Shown here in pieces: positions 8,453 through 17,212 of a stretch of DNA of 64,000 nucleotides. The stretch covers positions 62,001 to 126,000 of the forward strand of contig JADJAS010000005.1 of NCBI GenBank assembly GCA_016704145.1, given 5' to 3'. The notes beneath the pieces are model-generated. The model worked only from the letters and a program-made list of their open reading frames with translations, was not told where the DNA came from and did not search any database. Position 1 is the first letter of the stretch, and every line of letters starts with the position of its first letter. The DNA is from Rhodocyclaceae bacterium. GTDB lineage: Bacteria > Pseudomonadota > Gammaproteobacteria > Burkholderiales > Rhodocyclaceae. The position numbers and the translations under genes are program-made.

Positions 8453-9286
8453 TCAGGGCATGTAGGCACCGCCGCTGACGCTGATCAGTTGGCCGGTGAT
8501 GTAGCTGGATCGATTGGAGGCCAGGAACAGGGCGAGATGGGCGATGTCCTCGGGGCGTCCCAGGCGCGGCATCGGCAGGCCGCTCATGTTGAACAGGGTG
8601 CCATCCTGGCGGGCCCGCTCCATGTCCTCCGGCTTGCCCAGTTGCTCGAAGCCGAAGCGATGCCAGAAGCTGCCGCCGCCGACGTCCTCGGCCGCGTGCG
8701 GCACGATCCAGCCCGGACAGATGTTGTTCACCCGCACCCCCTGCTTCGCCCATTCCCAGGCCAGCGCCTTGGACAAGCTATTGACGAAGCCCTTGGTGGC
8801 GCCGTAATGGGCGACCCCGGCCGCCGCCTCGCCGAGCAGGGAAGAGTTGGACGAGATGTTGATGATGCTGCCGCTGCCGCGCGCCAGCATGTCGCCCGCC
8901 ACCGCCTGGCAGCAATTCACCACGCCGTCGATGTTGAGCGCGATTTCCCAGCGCCGCGCCGCCTCGTCGAGGTCGGCGAAGGCCGAGGGATGATCGACGC
9001 CACCGGCGTTATTGACCAGCACGTCGACGGAGCCGAAGCACCGCCTGGCCTCGGCCAGCATGGCATCGACACTCGCCCGCTGGGTAACGTCCGTCGCCAC
9101 CGCCATCACCTCGCCGGGCAGGCCTTGCGCGACGGCCTCGCCGGCCAGCTTCTCGCCGGTGGCCGCATCGCGCGACGCACTGACCACATTGCAGCCCTCC
9201 CGGGCAAACTCAAGTACCAGGCCGCGGCCAATGCCGCCGCTGCCGCCGGTGACGACGACCGTCTTGCCCGCCAACCCAAGATCCAT
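8453..9286 (-). CDS. Short-chain dehydrogenase/reductase (last gene of catabolic operon)
   Basis: 277 residues of classical SDR type: nucleotide motif TGGSGGIG (about 14-21), NNAGG, the catalytic Ser in NISSNSS, and YGATK as the Tyr-x3-Lys pair, with the SYITGQLISVSGG end. It should oxidise or reduce a hydroxyl/keto group with NAD(P)(H). A good Shine-Dalgarno (GGAGGAG) precedes the ATG. It lies 18 bases behind the sulfotransferase-like gene and closes a five-gene operon. The ~25-residue insert near the active site (around WHRFGFEQLGK) may shape the substrate pocket. Substrate is not known. Confidence 0.88.
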   Translation of the reverse strand: MDLGLAGKTVVVTGGSGGIGRGLVLEFAREGCNVVSASRDAATGEKLAGEAVAQGLPGEVMAVATDVTQRASVDAMLAEARRCFGSVDVLVNNAGGVDHPSAFADLDEAARRWEIALNIDGVVNCCQAVAGDMLARGSGSIINISSNSSLLGEAAAGVAHYGATKGFVNSLSKALAWEWAKQGVRVNNICPGWIVPHAAEDVGGGSFWHRFGFEQLGKPEDMERARQDGTLFNMSGLPMPRLGRPEDIAHLALFLASNRSSYITGQLISVSGGAYMP

Positions 9287-9304
9287 GTTGTCTCCTCCTG
9301 TCCG

Positions 9305-10564
9305 TCAGACTTCGTCGGGCACCTTGTGGAACGACTGGTAGCGAGCGAAGATCGCTCGCTCCCGCGCAATTTGGTCGCGTTCGCCGAGGCTGTAGACGTT
9401 CTGGCCGAACTTGCCGCGCGGCTTGTGGGCGAGATAGTCGGCCACCGCCTGCCTGCCCTGGTCGGGGAATGCCATTGCCATCGCATCGTAGAGCCTGGAA
9501 ATCGCATCGAGCGGATCTCGCATCAGGTCCGCGAACAGGAAATCATGCAGTTGCGCGCGCGGGATTTCGCCGGACTCGATCTGGTCGATCACCCTGTTGA
9601 GACTGGCCGCGTAGGCTTCCGGCGTCATCAACCGCTCGAACGAGGCGGCGTCGAACGGCTTGTCGCTGCGCATCCAGTAGAGCGTGCCGAGCAGATGGGC
9701 GACCGAGGCGCGCGCCTTGACGGGATCGCGATGGGCATAGACGACCCGCGCATCGGGGAAAACCTCGAACAGCACCGGCAGGCTCTCGATGTGCGAGGGC
9801 GACTTGAGCAGCCAGTGGCGGCGCGGGTTCTTCCATTGCAGCAGCTTGAGCATCCGCTTGTAGTAGGCATAGGGAACATGCAGGTCGGCCTGCATCAGCC
9901 ACTGGTAGTAGCCGGGAATCTGGAACAGACCGGTCAGGTTGTCGGTGACGAAGGTGCAGTTCATCGCCACCTTGCACTCGTTGGGAATGGTCGCCCCCAG
10001 TTCATGCATCGCCAGGAAGGACGGCGCCACCCGGTGCCATTGGGTCAGCAGGTGGTGCGCCTTCGGAATACGCGGATCATCACGATAGGTCGCGGCCTCG
10101 GGCGGCGGGCAGGGAAACATGATTTCCCAATTGGCGGGCGCGCCGAACTGGCTGTCGCCCGACAGCAGTTCGAACAGGATGGACGTGCCGGAACGTGCCT
10201 GGCCGACGATGAATACCGGCGCATCCAGCACCTCATCCTCGATCTCGGGGTGGCGACGGTAAGCTTCCTCGATTGCCAGGCGCTCCCGCAGCCAGATCAG
10301 CAGGTCGCTGCGGGTCATCAGGCGGCCAAACAGGTTGAGTTCGGCCTCCTCGTTGATGGCCTTCACCAGTACCTCGAAAGGCTCGCGCCATTCGTCCTTG
10401 CCGAAATCGGCCAGGCCGGTGGTCGCCATCGCGGACTCGATGAGTTCGGTGGGCCGCAGCGGCACGAGGCTGGCGATGTCCATGCCCCGCCCTTCCTCGT
10501 TGACGCGCGCCAGCCAGTCGGGGCGTGCCGGCGGTGTCCAGGCGCCGGATTCCTGGGTGGTCAT
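9305..10564 (-). CDS. Sulfotransferase-family protein
   Basis: 419 residues. The PAPS 5'-phosphosulfate loop FIVGQARSGTS (~120) and the 3'-phosphate region VVYAHRDPVKARASVAHL (~260) mark the Sulfotransfer_3 group, which also includes large proteins of steroid, lipid and alkane degraders. The N-terminal ~110 residues form an extra helical domain typical of this long subgroup. Whether it truly transfers sulfate is unknown; in catabolic clusters these proteins often have no proven activity. The ATG at 10564 with GGGAG upstream is chosen; sequence further upstream belongs to the DUF1214 gene. Confidence 0.8.
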   Translation of the reverse strand: MTTQESGAWTPPARPDWLARVNEEGRGMDIASLVPLRPTELIESAMATTGLADFGKDEWREPFEVLVKAINEEAELNLFGRLMTRSDLLIWLRERLAIEEAYRRHPEIEDEVLDAPVFIVGQARSGTSILFELLSGDSQFGAPANWEIMFPCPPPEAATYRDDPRIPKAHHLLTQWHRVAPSFLAMHELGATIPNECKVAMNCTFVTDNLTGLFQIPGYYQWLMQADLHVPYAYYKRMLKLLQWKNPRRHWLLKSPSHIESLPVLFEVFPDARVVYAHRDPVKARASVAHLLGTLYWMRSDKPFDAASFERLMTPEAYAASLNRVIDQIESGEIPRAQLHDFLFADLMRDPLDAISRLYDAMAMAFPDQGRQAVADYLAHKPRGKFGQNVYSLGERDQIARERAIFARYQSFHKVPDEV

Positions 10565-10583
10565 GCGCTTGCTCCCATCCACA

Positions 10584-11786
10584 TCAAAAATTGCCGAAAC
10601 GATTGATGACGCCCCGCCGCCGGGCAGCGATCTGTTCGCGCCGCTCATCGGCCGCGATGCGCCGAACACCGGCGGGCAGATGATCGAACAGCCGCGCCGC
10701 CTTGACCTGGCTGGCCTGCGGCACGGGGCAGTCGTCGGCCAGCATCCAACGGTAACAGACATAGCCCTCGGCATAGCCCGACGGATCGAGCCAATTCGGC
10801 AGGCCCGGATCGTCATGGGCGATCACGACGATCAATTCGCCGTCGTCCTCCAGCCGTGCATAGTGGCAGTTGGTGTTCGACAGGCGGTAGCGGTAGTCCA
10901 TGCTGGTCCACCAAAAATTACCGAACTCGACGGCCCAATACTGGCAGCACGGCGGCCGCACGCGAATGATCAGGACTTCATCCCGGGGCACGGACCAATA
11001 GGCGACCATCGGCTCACCGCCCGGCGTGGCGTCGATGGCCCGGTCGGCCAGCTGCTTGTAGGAACGAAAAGTGTTGGGAATCGCCTGCCACATGTTGATC
11101 ATGTAGATCCAGAACTCGATCGATTCCCTGACCCACTTGGCCGAGGCCAACAACTGCCGCGCGAGCGTCTCCGGCGCAGGCGGCATCGGCGGGCTCATGT
11201 CGCCGGTCAGGCGATCGATGCGCGCCTTCATCGGGCGCTCGTTCTCCCAGTCGGCGAAGAACTGGCGAAAGGTGACACGAAAAGTTTCCGGGGTCGTGCG
11301 CAGCCAGTTGCCGGCGTGGCCGTCCGGCGCCCGAGGGCCGACCATGAGTTCGAAGCGGCCGTCGCTGTCCACCTTCAGGTCGTGGCCGAACAAGGTCTGC
11401 GCCACCTTGCCGCCCCAGGGGGTTTGCCCCCTTTCCACCGCAGTCACGGCGAAATAGCGCGCCGTGCCGCGATCGCCGACGATACGGTAGGTCTCGCTGC
11501 CGTCGATGGTCGCGCCGACGTACACCGCGTCGGTATTGTCGCCGCCCTGCTTGCGCACCGGATCGAAATAGTGGATCAGCTCTGGAAAGCGCGGATCGGC
11601 GTAGTCGTGCTGGAAATTGAGCGCCAGCGAGATATTGCGCGCCAGCACCTCGACGCCGGCGCTGCGATCGTTGACCTGCGCCGGCACGGAGGGTCCGAAC
11701 GGAATGTCGCCGGCTTTCTTGAGTTCGTCGCAGAAGTTCGCCCACGCCTGGCGCAGCACGCCGTCGTGATCGGTCCGGTCGGTCAT
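10584..11786 (-). CDS. DUF1214-domain protein
   Basis: 400 residues. The C-terminal half (PMVAYWSVPRDEVLIIRVRPP, CQYWAVEFGNFWW, DDGELIVVIAHDDPGLPNWLD) matches the DUF1214/DUF1254-like fold found in proteins associated with lipid and steroid catabolic clusters. No signal peptide or membrane helix is apparent, so it is probably cytoplasmic. The function is not established. The start at 11786 lies 13 bases after the SDR stop, and the stop is 19 bases before the sulfotransferase gene, so it is an internal operon member. Confidence 0.75.
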   Translation of the reverse strand: MTDRTDHDGVLRQAWANFCDELKKAGDIPFGPSVPAQVNDRSAGVEVLARNISLALNFQHDYADPRFPELIHYFDPVRKQGGDNTDAVYVGATIDGSETYRIVGDRGTARYFAVTAVERGQTPWGGKVAQTLFGHDLKVDSDGRFELMVGPRAPDGHAGNWLRTTPETFRVTFRQFFADWENERPMKARIDRLTGDMSPPMPPAPETLARQLLASAKWVRESIEFWIYMINMWQAIPNTFRSYKQLADRAIDATPGGEPMVAYWSVPRDEVLIIRVRPPCCQYWAVEFGNFWWTSMDYRYRLSNTNCHYARLEDDGELIVVIAHDDPGLPNWLDPSGYAEGYVCYRWMLADDCPVPQASQVKAARLFDHLPAGVRRIAADERREQIAARRRGVINRFGNF

Positions 11787-11799
11787 GCCGTTCCGCCTC

Positions 11800-12579
11800 T
11801 TAGACGCCCGGTGCGCCGGGCAGCGTGCGGTAGTAGTGCCCGACCACCATGCCGCCATCGACCGGGACTTCGGCGCCGCAGACGTAGGAGGCGGCATCGC
11901 TGGCCAGGAACAGGCTGACGCGGGCGATCTCCTCGGGCGCACCGATGCGCTGCAACGGCACGTCCGGATAGTGCTTGTCGATCGCCGAACGCGGCTGCTT
12001 GTCCGGATTGCTCATGAAGGTATCGACGCCGCCAGGATGCACAGAATTGACCCGTATACCCTTGTGACCGAGTTCCAGCGCCGCCACGCGCGTCAGTCCG
12101 CGCACGCCCCACTTGCTCGAGCAATAGGCGCCCAGTCCGTTGGCCCCGTGAATACCGTCCACCGAGGAGATGTTGACGATCGCCCCCTTGCCGCGGCCGA
12201 TCATGTGGGGTGCGACCGCCCGGATGCCGAGGAAACCGCCGGTCAGATTGACGCTCAACACTTTCTCGAACTCGGCCTTGCTGGTATCGACCAGCGTCTT
12301 GAACAACAGGACGCCGGCATTGTTGATCAGGATGTCGATCTGCCCCCACTCGGCCACGGTGCCGGCCACCAGCGACGCCCAACTGCTTTCGTCGGTGACG
12401 TCGTGATGGCGATACGCGGCATTGGCGCCCAGTTGACGCGCCAGCTCGGTGCCCTCGCCATCCAGAATATCCGCGATCACGACCCTGGCGCCGGCTTCGA
12501 CGAACAGGCGCGAGGTCGCCTCACCCATGCCGCGCGCACCACCGGTGACGATGGCCACTTTTCCGGTCAAATCTCCCAT
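11800..12579 (-). CDS. Short-chain dehydrogenase (3alpha/20beta-hydroxysteroid dehydrogenase-like)
   Basis: 259 residues: TGGARGMG dinucleotide motif, LINNAGV, the NISSVDGIHGANGLGAY segment holding the catalytic Ser, and YCSSK as the Tyr-x3-Lys pair. The ISSVDG-GAYCSSKWGVRGL arrangement is close to bacterial 3alpha,20beta-hydroxysteroid dehydrogenases, so a secondary alcohol on a steroid- or terpenoid-like ring is a reasonable guess. AAGGAG precedes the ATG at 12579. It is the second gene of the operon, 75 bases behind the LLM oxidoreductase. Confidence 0.88.
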   Translation of the reverse strand: MGDLTGKVAIVTGGARGMGEATSRLFVEAGARVVIADILDGEGTELARQLGANAAYRHHDVTDESSWASLVAGTVAEWGQIDILINNAGVLLFKTLVDTSKAEFEKVLSVNLTGGFLGIRAVAPHMIGRGKGAIVNISSVDGIHGANGLGAYCSSKWGVRGLTRVAALELGHKGIRVNSVHPGGVDTFMSNPDKQPRSAIDKHYPDVPLQRIGAPEEIARVSLFLASDAASYVCGAEVPVDGGMVVGHYYRTLPGAPGV

Positions 12580-12654
12580 GACGACTCCTTGTGTTGGTGG
12601 AATTGCAATTGTATCGATCGGCATGACGACCAGATCACTGGTTCATCGCGACCG

Positions 12655-13668
12655 TCAATCCTGTTTCAAGGCCTGGACGACGTCAGCCCAGTGGCTCGGG
12701 TCGGGGCAGCGGTTGTGCGTAATGCTGACGCTGTCGGCAATGCCCGCCAGTCGCGCCCGCAGCTTGCCGGCGATCTCGCGGCGTTCGCCGACCACGGCGA
12801 TTTCCGCGAGCATGTCGTCGCCGATCAGGCCGGTCATGTCGTCCCAGCGGCCCGCTTTCGACAGGCGATTGAGTTCACGATGCAGTTCTTCCCAACCATG
12901 GCAGGCCAGTGTGGGCAGATAGGCCGGCGTCGAGCCGTAGAACGCGAGTTGCTTGCGCGCCGCCAGCTTCGAGGCCGCGAAGGCTTCCGCGGTATCGGCG
13001 GTCACCACCAGGGTCGCGCACATGACTTCGATGTCCGTGCGCCGGCGCCCTGACTTCGCAAGGCCTTGCTCCAGGGCGGGCAGGGTGTTTTCCAGCAGCG
13101 ACCGACGGCTGCTGAAGGGGTGGGCGATGAAGCCGTCGGCCACTTCGCCCGCCACCGCCGTCATCAGCGGCCCGAAGCCACCAGTGAAAATCGGCGGCGT
13201 ACCATACGGATTCGGCCCGGGATTGAAGGCTGGAATCATGATGGTATGCGTATAGAACCGGCCCTTGAAATCAAGGGGCGCCTTGCCCTCCCAACAATTC
13301 CAGATCGCCTTGATCGCCAGGACGATTTCCCTCATCCGCTCCGCCGGGTGCGACCAGACGCTGCTGAATCGCTTCTCGATGTGAGGCTTGACCTGAGAAC
13401 CAAGGCCGAGCACGAAGCGGCCGCCGCTGATCGACTGCATGTCGTAGCCCTGGTTGGCCAGGTTCATCGGATTGCGCGCGAAGGCGATGGCGATGCCGGT
13501 GCCCAGCCGCAGCGTCGAGGTGTGCTCGGCCGCCACCGCCAGCGGCAGAAATGGATCGTGCTTGGCCTCGAAGGAAAAGCCGCCGTCGTAACCGATATCT
13601 TCCAGTTCCTTGTAGATGGTGCGGGCCTTGCGGGGATCTTCCAGGGGAGCGGTGGTGTAAACCTTCAT
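12655..13668 (-). CDS. LLM-class (luciferase-like) oxidoreductase, TIGR03617-like
   Basis: 337 residues forming a TIM-barrel flavin-type enzyme: GYDGGFSFEAKHDPFLPLAVAA near the start, LRLGTGIAIAFARNP, SGGRFVLGLGSQVKPHIEKRF, and PPIFTGGFGPLMTAVAGEVADGF. This subgroup is named F420-dependent by homology, but outside actinobacteria the cofactor is uncertain (FMN or F420). It is first in the operon and starts ~115 bases downstream of the predicted promoter. The Shine-Dalgarno AAAGGA lies before the ATG. It may carry out an oxidative step, for example on a ring ketone, but the substrate is unknown. Confidence 0.82.
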   Translation of the reverse strand: MKVYTTAPLEDPRKARTIYKELEDIGYDGGFSFEAKHDPFLPLAVAAEHTSTLRLGTGIAIAFARNPMNLANQGYDMQSISGGRFVLGLGSQVKPHIEKRFSSVWSHPAERMREIVLAIKAIWNCWEGKAPLDFKGRFYTHTIMIPAFNPGPNPYGTPPIFTGGFGPLMTAVAGEVADGFIAHPFSSRRSLLENTLPALEQGLAKSGRRRTDIEVMCATLVVTADTAEAFAASKLAARKQLAFYGSTPAYLPTLACHGWEELHRELNRLSKAGRWDDMTGLIGDDMLAEIAVVGERREIAGKLRARLAGIADSVSITHNRCPDPSHWADVVQALKQD

Positions 13669-13783
13669 GCCGTTGCGTCCTTTGAGATGAGAGAAGCGAG
13701 AAACCCATCGACATACCCGGCCTGTCTCGAACCACGCAGCGGCACAACCCAACCGTCAGGTCAACGAATGCATCGGGACGATG

Positions 13784-13812
13784 ATCCTATCAATCTCACT
13801 GACCGTGGTCAA
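13784..13812 (-). promoter_or_regulatory. Sigma70-type promoter of the LLM/SDR/sulfotransferase operon
   Basis: Read on the minus strand: -35 TTGACC (13812-13807), a 17-base spacer, and -10 TAGGAT (13789-13784). This lies between the TetR gene and the operon and points toward the LLM oxidoreductase. Confidence 0.6.
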
Positions 13813-13814
13813 TG
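13797..13814. promoter_or_regulatory. Inverted repeat, probable TetR-family operator
   Basis: CACTGACC-GT-GGTCAATG, seven of eight arm positions complementary. It covers the -35 element of the operon promoter, so a bound repressor would block polymerase. The adjacent TetR-type gene is the obvious candidate binder (inference). Confidence 0.55.
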
Positions 13815-13902
13815 ACAATTTTTTATATATGGGCGCGCTCATCAAGCCCCGAGGAGTACCCCTCTCGTGCGGCGGGCACCTAGGGTGCCGCCAACGGGAT
13901 GG

Positions 13903-14505
13903 TCAAGCTGTCAGCGCGTCGGACAACAGATTCGCCAACAAGGCGATCCGCGGACGGCTGGTATCGAGCGATGAAACCGGATTGAGCAGAAACCCGAAGA
14001 AGCTCAGACGCAAGGTATCGGCGAGTTTGGTCGCATCGATGCCCTTGCGCAGAACGCCTTGCTGTTGCAGGTGCCTGATTTGTCGCGTCAGCGCGTTGCC
14101 GAACGCGGTGTGTTGCACACTCAGGCGCTGTGTCCCCCCCTGGCGGACGATAGCCAGGTTGATCAGGCGAACCAACTCGAGATCGCCGATCGCCTGATGT
14201 TCGGATAGCACGATATCGATCAGTTGCCCGAGGAAAGCCTTAGCATCTGGGACATCGGCCAGTTCGCGCTCGATGCGTTCCGCCATGGCCTTGGACAGGC
14301 GCCGCTGTCGTTCCAGCAGTACATGATCCTTGGTCGGAAAATGGAAAAAGAACGTCCCCTTGGCAACCCTGGCCAGACGGCAGATTTCGCTCACTCGCGC
14401 GGCATCCACCCCCACGCGATGGAATTCGGCCAGCGCCGTCTCATAAAGCCGCTCGAAGGTTTCCTGGCGCTGCAGATCGCGAAGCGTTGGACTGTTTTCG
14501 GTCAT
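13903..14505 (-). CDS. TetR/AcrR-family transcriptional repressor
   Basis: 200 residues. The N-terminal helix-turn-helix (VSEICRLARVAKGTFFFHFPTKDHVL, about 36-60) is the classical TetR domain with the FFHFPTKD turn; the remainder is the variable ligand and dimer domain. The ATG at 14505 (MTENSPTL) is preferred; an upstream in-frame start adds about 10 residues with no family match. It lies just upstream of, and on the same strand as, the catabolic operon, whose promoter carries a TetR-like palindrome. The ligand is probably an intermediate of that pathway (inference). Confidence 0.85.
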   Translation of the reverse strand: MTENSPTLRDLQRQETFERLYETALAEFHRVGVDAARVSEICRLARVAKGTFFFHFPTKDHVLLERQRRLSKAMAERIERELADVPDAKAFLGQLIDIVLSEHQAIGDLELVRLINLAIVRQGGTQRLSVQHTAFGNALTRQIRHLQQQGVLRKGIDATKLADTLRLSFFGFLLNPVSSLDTSRPRIALLANLLSDALTA

Positions 14506-14716
14506 CGGGGGATTTCCAGGCAAGGCACGGCGCAAGCGGACATGATTCGGGCGAGAATTCTAACTTCCAATGTTCCCCGGAGTGACTGACTTTCGCCCCT
14601 CGGGGCTCCTGCGCCGGAACCTGACCGACGTCGGCTCATGCGCAATTCACGCTTGAACGCTGCTGGTACATTAGCGCCATGCGTCGCCCACGCGATCGCC
14701 AGAACAGGAGACTGTC

Positions 14717-15559
14717 ATGAGTTTGACCCTGACCGGATTCGACAACAAAGTCGCGGTGGTGACGGGTGCCGGCCGCATGCGCAGCATTGGCCGCCCCATC
14801 GCCCTAACCCTTGCCAAGGCGGGTTGCGACGTGGTGCTGACCGGCACCGGCCGGTCGCCCGAGCGCTATCCCGACGAAGAAAAAGCCGCCGGCTGGCGGG
14901 ACATTGAATCCGTCGCCGCCGAAATCCGCGCCCTGGGCCATCGCGCGCTGCCGGTAATCTCGAATGTCGCCGATGCCGAAGCGGTCGACCTGCTGGCGAC
15001 GCGAGTGGTGGCCGAGATGGGCCGCGTGGACTTTGTCGTCAATAACGCCGGCTCGACCCGCGGCCGTGACCGGCAGCCGGTAGCAACCCTGCCGGTCGCG
15101 GAATGGCGGCGCGTCATCGACACCAATCTCAATGGCAGTTTCTACATGTGCCAGGCCTTCGCCCGCCGCATGATCGAGGCCAAGCGCGGCGGCGCCATCA
15201 TCAACATCTCGACACTCGGTGCCCGCCTGCTCGCGGCCGGCACGGCGGCATACGCCAGTTCCAAGCTGGCCATCAACGGCCTGACGACCATACTCTCGGG
15301 CGAACTGGGGCAATACGGTATCCGCGTCAACGGTGTCTGCCCGGGGCTGATCGACACCAGCCGCCTCGACGACATGCGCCAGGGGCCGATGTGGGAGCAA
15401 CTGATCAAGACCTTCATCCCCCTCGGCCGCGCCGGCACCGGCGACGACATCGCCTACATGGTGGCATTCCTGTGCAGCGACCAGGGCGCCTGGATCAGCG
15501 GTCAGAACATCTTCGTCGACGGCGGTTACACCAGCGTGCCCTTGATGACGGGGCAATAA
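14717..15559 (+). CDS. Short-chain dehydrogenase/reductase
   Basis: 280 residues. The cofactor motif is unusual in form (TGAGRMRSIGRP instead of TGxxxGIG, with a short insertion), followed by VVNNAGSTRG, NISTLGA with the catalytic Ser, and YASSK. The end segment WISGQNIFVDGGY is typical. An AGGAGA-like site lies before the ATG. It stands alone, divergent from the TetR gene and convergent with the carboxyltransferase gene, and belongs by theme to the catabolic block. Substrate is unknown. Confidence 0.87.
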   Translation: MSLTLTGFDNKVAVVTGAGRMRSIGRPIALTLAKAGCDVVLTGTGRSPERYPDEEKAAGWRDIESVAAEIRALGHRALPVISNVADAEAVDLLATRVVAEMGRVDFVVNNAGSTRGRDRQPVATLPVAEWRRVIDTNLNGSFYMCQAFARRMIEAKRGGAIINISTLGARLLAAGTAAYASSKLAINGLTTILSGELGQYGIRVNGVCPGLIDTSRLDDMRQGPMWEQLIKTFIPLGRAGTGDDIAYMVAFLCSDQGAWISGQNIFVDGGYTSVPLMTGQ

Positions 15560-15584
15560 CCGCCGCCACCACCCGCCCGCGCCA

Positions 15585-17102
15585 TCAGGGCAGGATGCCG
15601 GCCGCCCGGCGCGGTGCGAACGGGCCGGGATGACGGCCCGCCGTCAGTTCCAGCCCCGCTAGCAAGGCGTTGCGCAACTCGCGCGGATCGATCACGTCGT
15701 CATAGACCATCCGGTCGGCGAGCCGCCAGGCGCCACTCGCCTGTTCGGCCATGGCCCGCCGCCGCGTGGCGTCGTCGAGCCCGGCGGCGGCCGCGCCGCT
15801 CGCGGCTGGCATCGAGCCCAGGCTGATGGCTGGAAATGCCAGATTGAGCGTTTGCCCATCGAACGGATTCATGGCCATGATCGACGAGCCGAAACCGAAG
15901 GCTTTGCGCAAGGTGACGTGGAGCTTGGGCACGCGCAGGCGGTGCTGCACCGCGAACATGCGCGCAGCATGACGCAGCGCGCCGGCTTTTTCCGAAGCGC
16001 GGCCGGGGAGGACGCCAGGATTGTCGGCCAGGAAAACCACGGGCAGATGAAATGCATCCGCCACGTCCATGAAGTGCGCCGCTTTTTGTGCCGCCGCCGT
16101 ATCGACCGCGCCGGCGCCGACCGCGGAATTGCTGGCGACGATGGCGACGCTGCGCCCGCCCAGCCGGGCAAGCGCGGTAACGAGCGACCCGCCGTAGGAA
16201 GGCTGTACCTCCAGCAGGCTGTCCCGGTCGACCAGCAACGCCAGTACCGGGCGGATATCGAACGCGATGCGGGGATCGGGATCGATCAGATCCAGGATGG
16301 CATCGAGGCGGCGCGGCAACGTGTCGCCTCCGCCACCCTTGTCGCGGCTGGCGGGCGGAGCTTGCCAGGCGTTCGGCGGGAAGTAGCCCAGGTAACGTCT
16401 GGCCAGGGCAATCGCGCGAGCGTCGTCCGGCACGAGATTGTGCGCAACACCCGAGACATCGACATGAACCCGAGGACCGCCGAGTTCCTCCTTGGAAACC
16501 GACTCGCCGATCGCCGCCTTGACGATCGGCGGGCCGGCGACGAACATCGCGGCGGCCTCGGTCATGACCACGAAATCCGACAGCGGCGCCGTGAGCGCGC
16601 CGTGGCCGGCGGAAGCGCCCATCACCAGGCAGACCATGGGCACCAGCCCGGAAAGCTCGGCCAGCGCCTGGAGGTCGTTGGGCGACGGCGTGGCATGTTC
16701 GTTGGTGAGTCGATGCCCAGCGCCTTCGAGCATGAACACCAGCGGCACCCGCTCCTGCCGCGCCAACTGCGCCAGCCGATGGCGCTTGCTGGCCGCGGCA
16801 TCGCCAATCGAGCCGCCGAGAACCGTGAAGTCCTCGATGCCGGCGAGCACGGGGCGTCCTTCCACCCGACCGAAGCCGGCTACCAGCGCATCCGAGGGCG
16901 CCGGCGCCGGACCGTGCTCGCTCAAGTTGCCCGCCAGGCCACCCAATTCGACGAAGCTACCCTCGTCGAACAGCGCGGCCGCGCGCTGGCGGGCATCGAG
17001 CTTGCCGGCGACGCGCTGCTTTTCCAGTTTTTCGGTACCGCCCATGGCGCGCGCGAAAGTCCGCTTGCGCTCCAGTTCGGCAAGAATATCGTCCCACTTC
17101 AC
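15585..17102 (-). CDS. Acyl-CoA carboxylase carboxyltransferase (beta-type) subunit
   Basis: 505 residues of the crotonase-fold carboxyltransferase family (propionyl/methylcrotonyl/acyl-CoA carboxylase beta subunits, malonyl decarboxylase-like). Paired oxyanion-hole regions are visible: MGASAGHGAL and later FGFGSSIMAMN, plus LADNPGVLPG and the SYGGSLVTAL segment. The GTG start at 17102 is chosen because a purine-rich GGGGAAAGG lies upstream; an ATG 9 codons earlier has a weaker site. No biotin-carboxylase alpha subunit is adjacent, so the acceptor acyl-CoA and partner are unknown. It fits a degradative island. Confidence 0.82.
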   Translation of the reverse strand: MKWDDILAELERKRTFARAMGGTEKLEKQRVAGKLDARQRAAALFDEGSFVELGGLAGNLSEHGPAPAPSDALVAGFGRVEGRPVLAGIEDFTVLGGSIGDAAASKRHRLAQLARQERVPLVFMLEGAGHRLTNEHATPSPNDLQALAELSGLVPMVCLVMGASAGHGALTAPLSDFVVMTEAAAMFVAGPPIVKAAIGESVSKEELGGPRVHVDVSGVAHNLVPDDARAIALARRYLGYFPPNAWQAPPASRDKGGGGDTLPRRLDAILDLIDPDPRIAFDIRPVLALLVDRDSLLEVQPSYGGSLVTALARLGGRSVAIVASNSAVGAGAVDTAAAQKAAHFMDVADAFHLPVVFLADNPGVLPGRASEKAGALRHAARMFAVQHRLRVPKLHVTLRKAFGFGSSIMAMNPFDGQTLNLAFPAISLGSMPAASGAAAAGLDDATRRRAMAEQASGAWRLADRMVYDDVIDPRELRNALLAGLELTAGRHPGPFAPRRAAGILP

Positions 17103-17212
17103 GGAATCACCTTTCCCCTTGGCATGCATGCGGCCGGCATCCCACGGAGCGGGCGACGGCGCGGCGTCGAGTCAAGCCAGCCGGGGCAGTATCGCCGGCC
17201 CGGGGCGCTCGG

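Noticed and set aside
13868..13895. GC-rich hairpin after the TetR gene as a terminator
   Set aside because: Arms match imperfectly (GGCGGGCAC / GTGCCGCC) and no T run follows on the minus strand.
14579..14598. ACTGACTTTC near the SDR gene and at 2684 as further motif copies
   Set aside because: Only the last ten bases match; the 2684 copy is better explained as one arm of a terminator hairpin.
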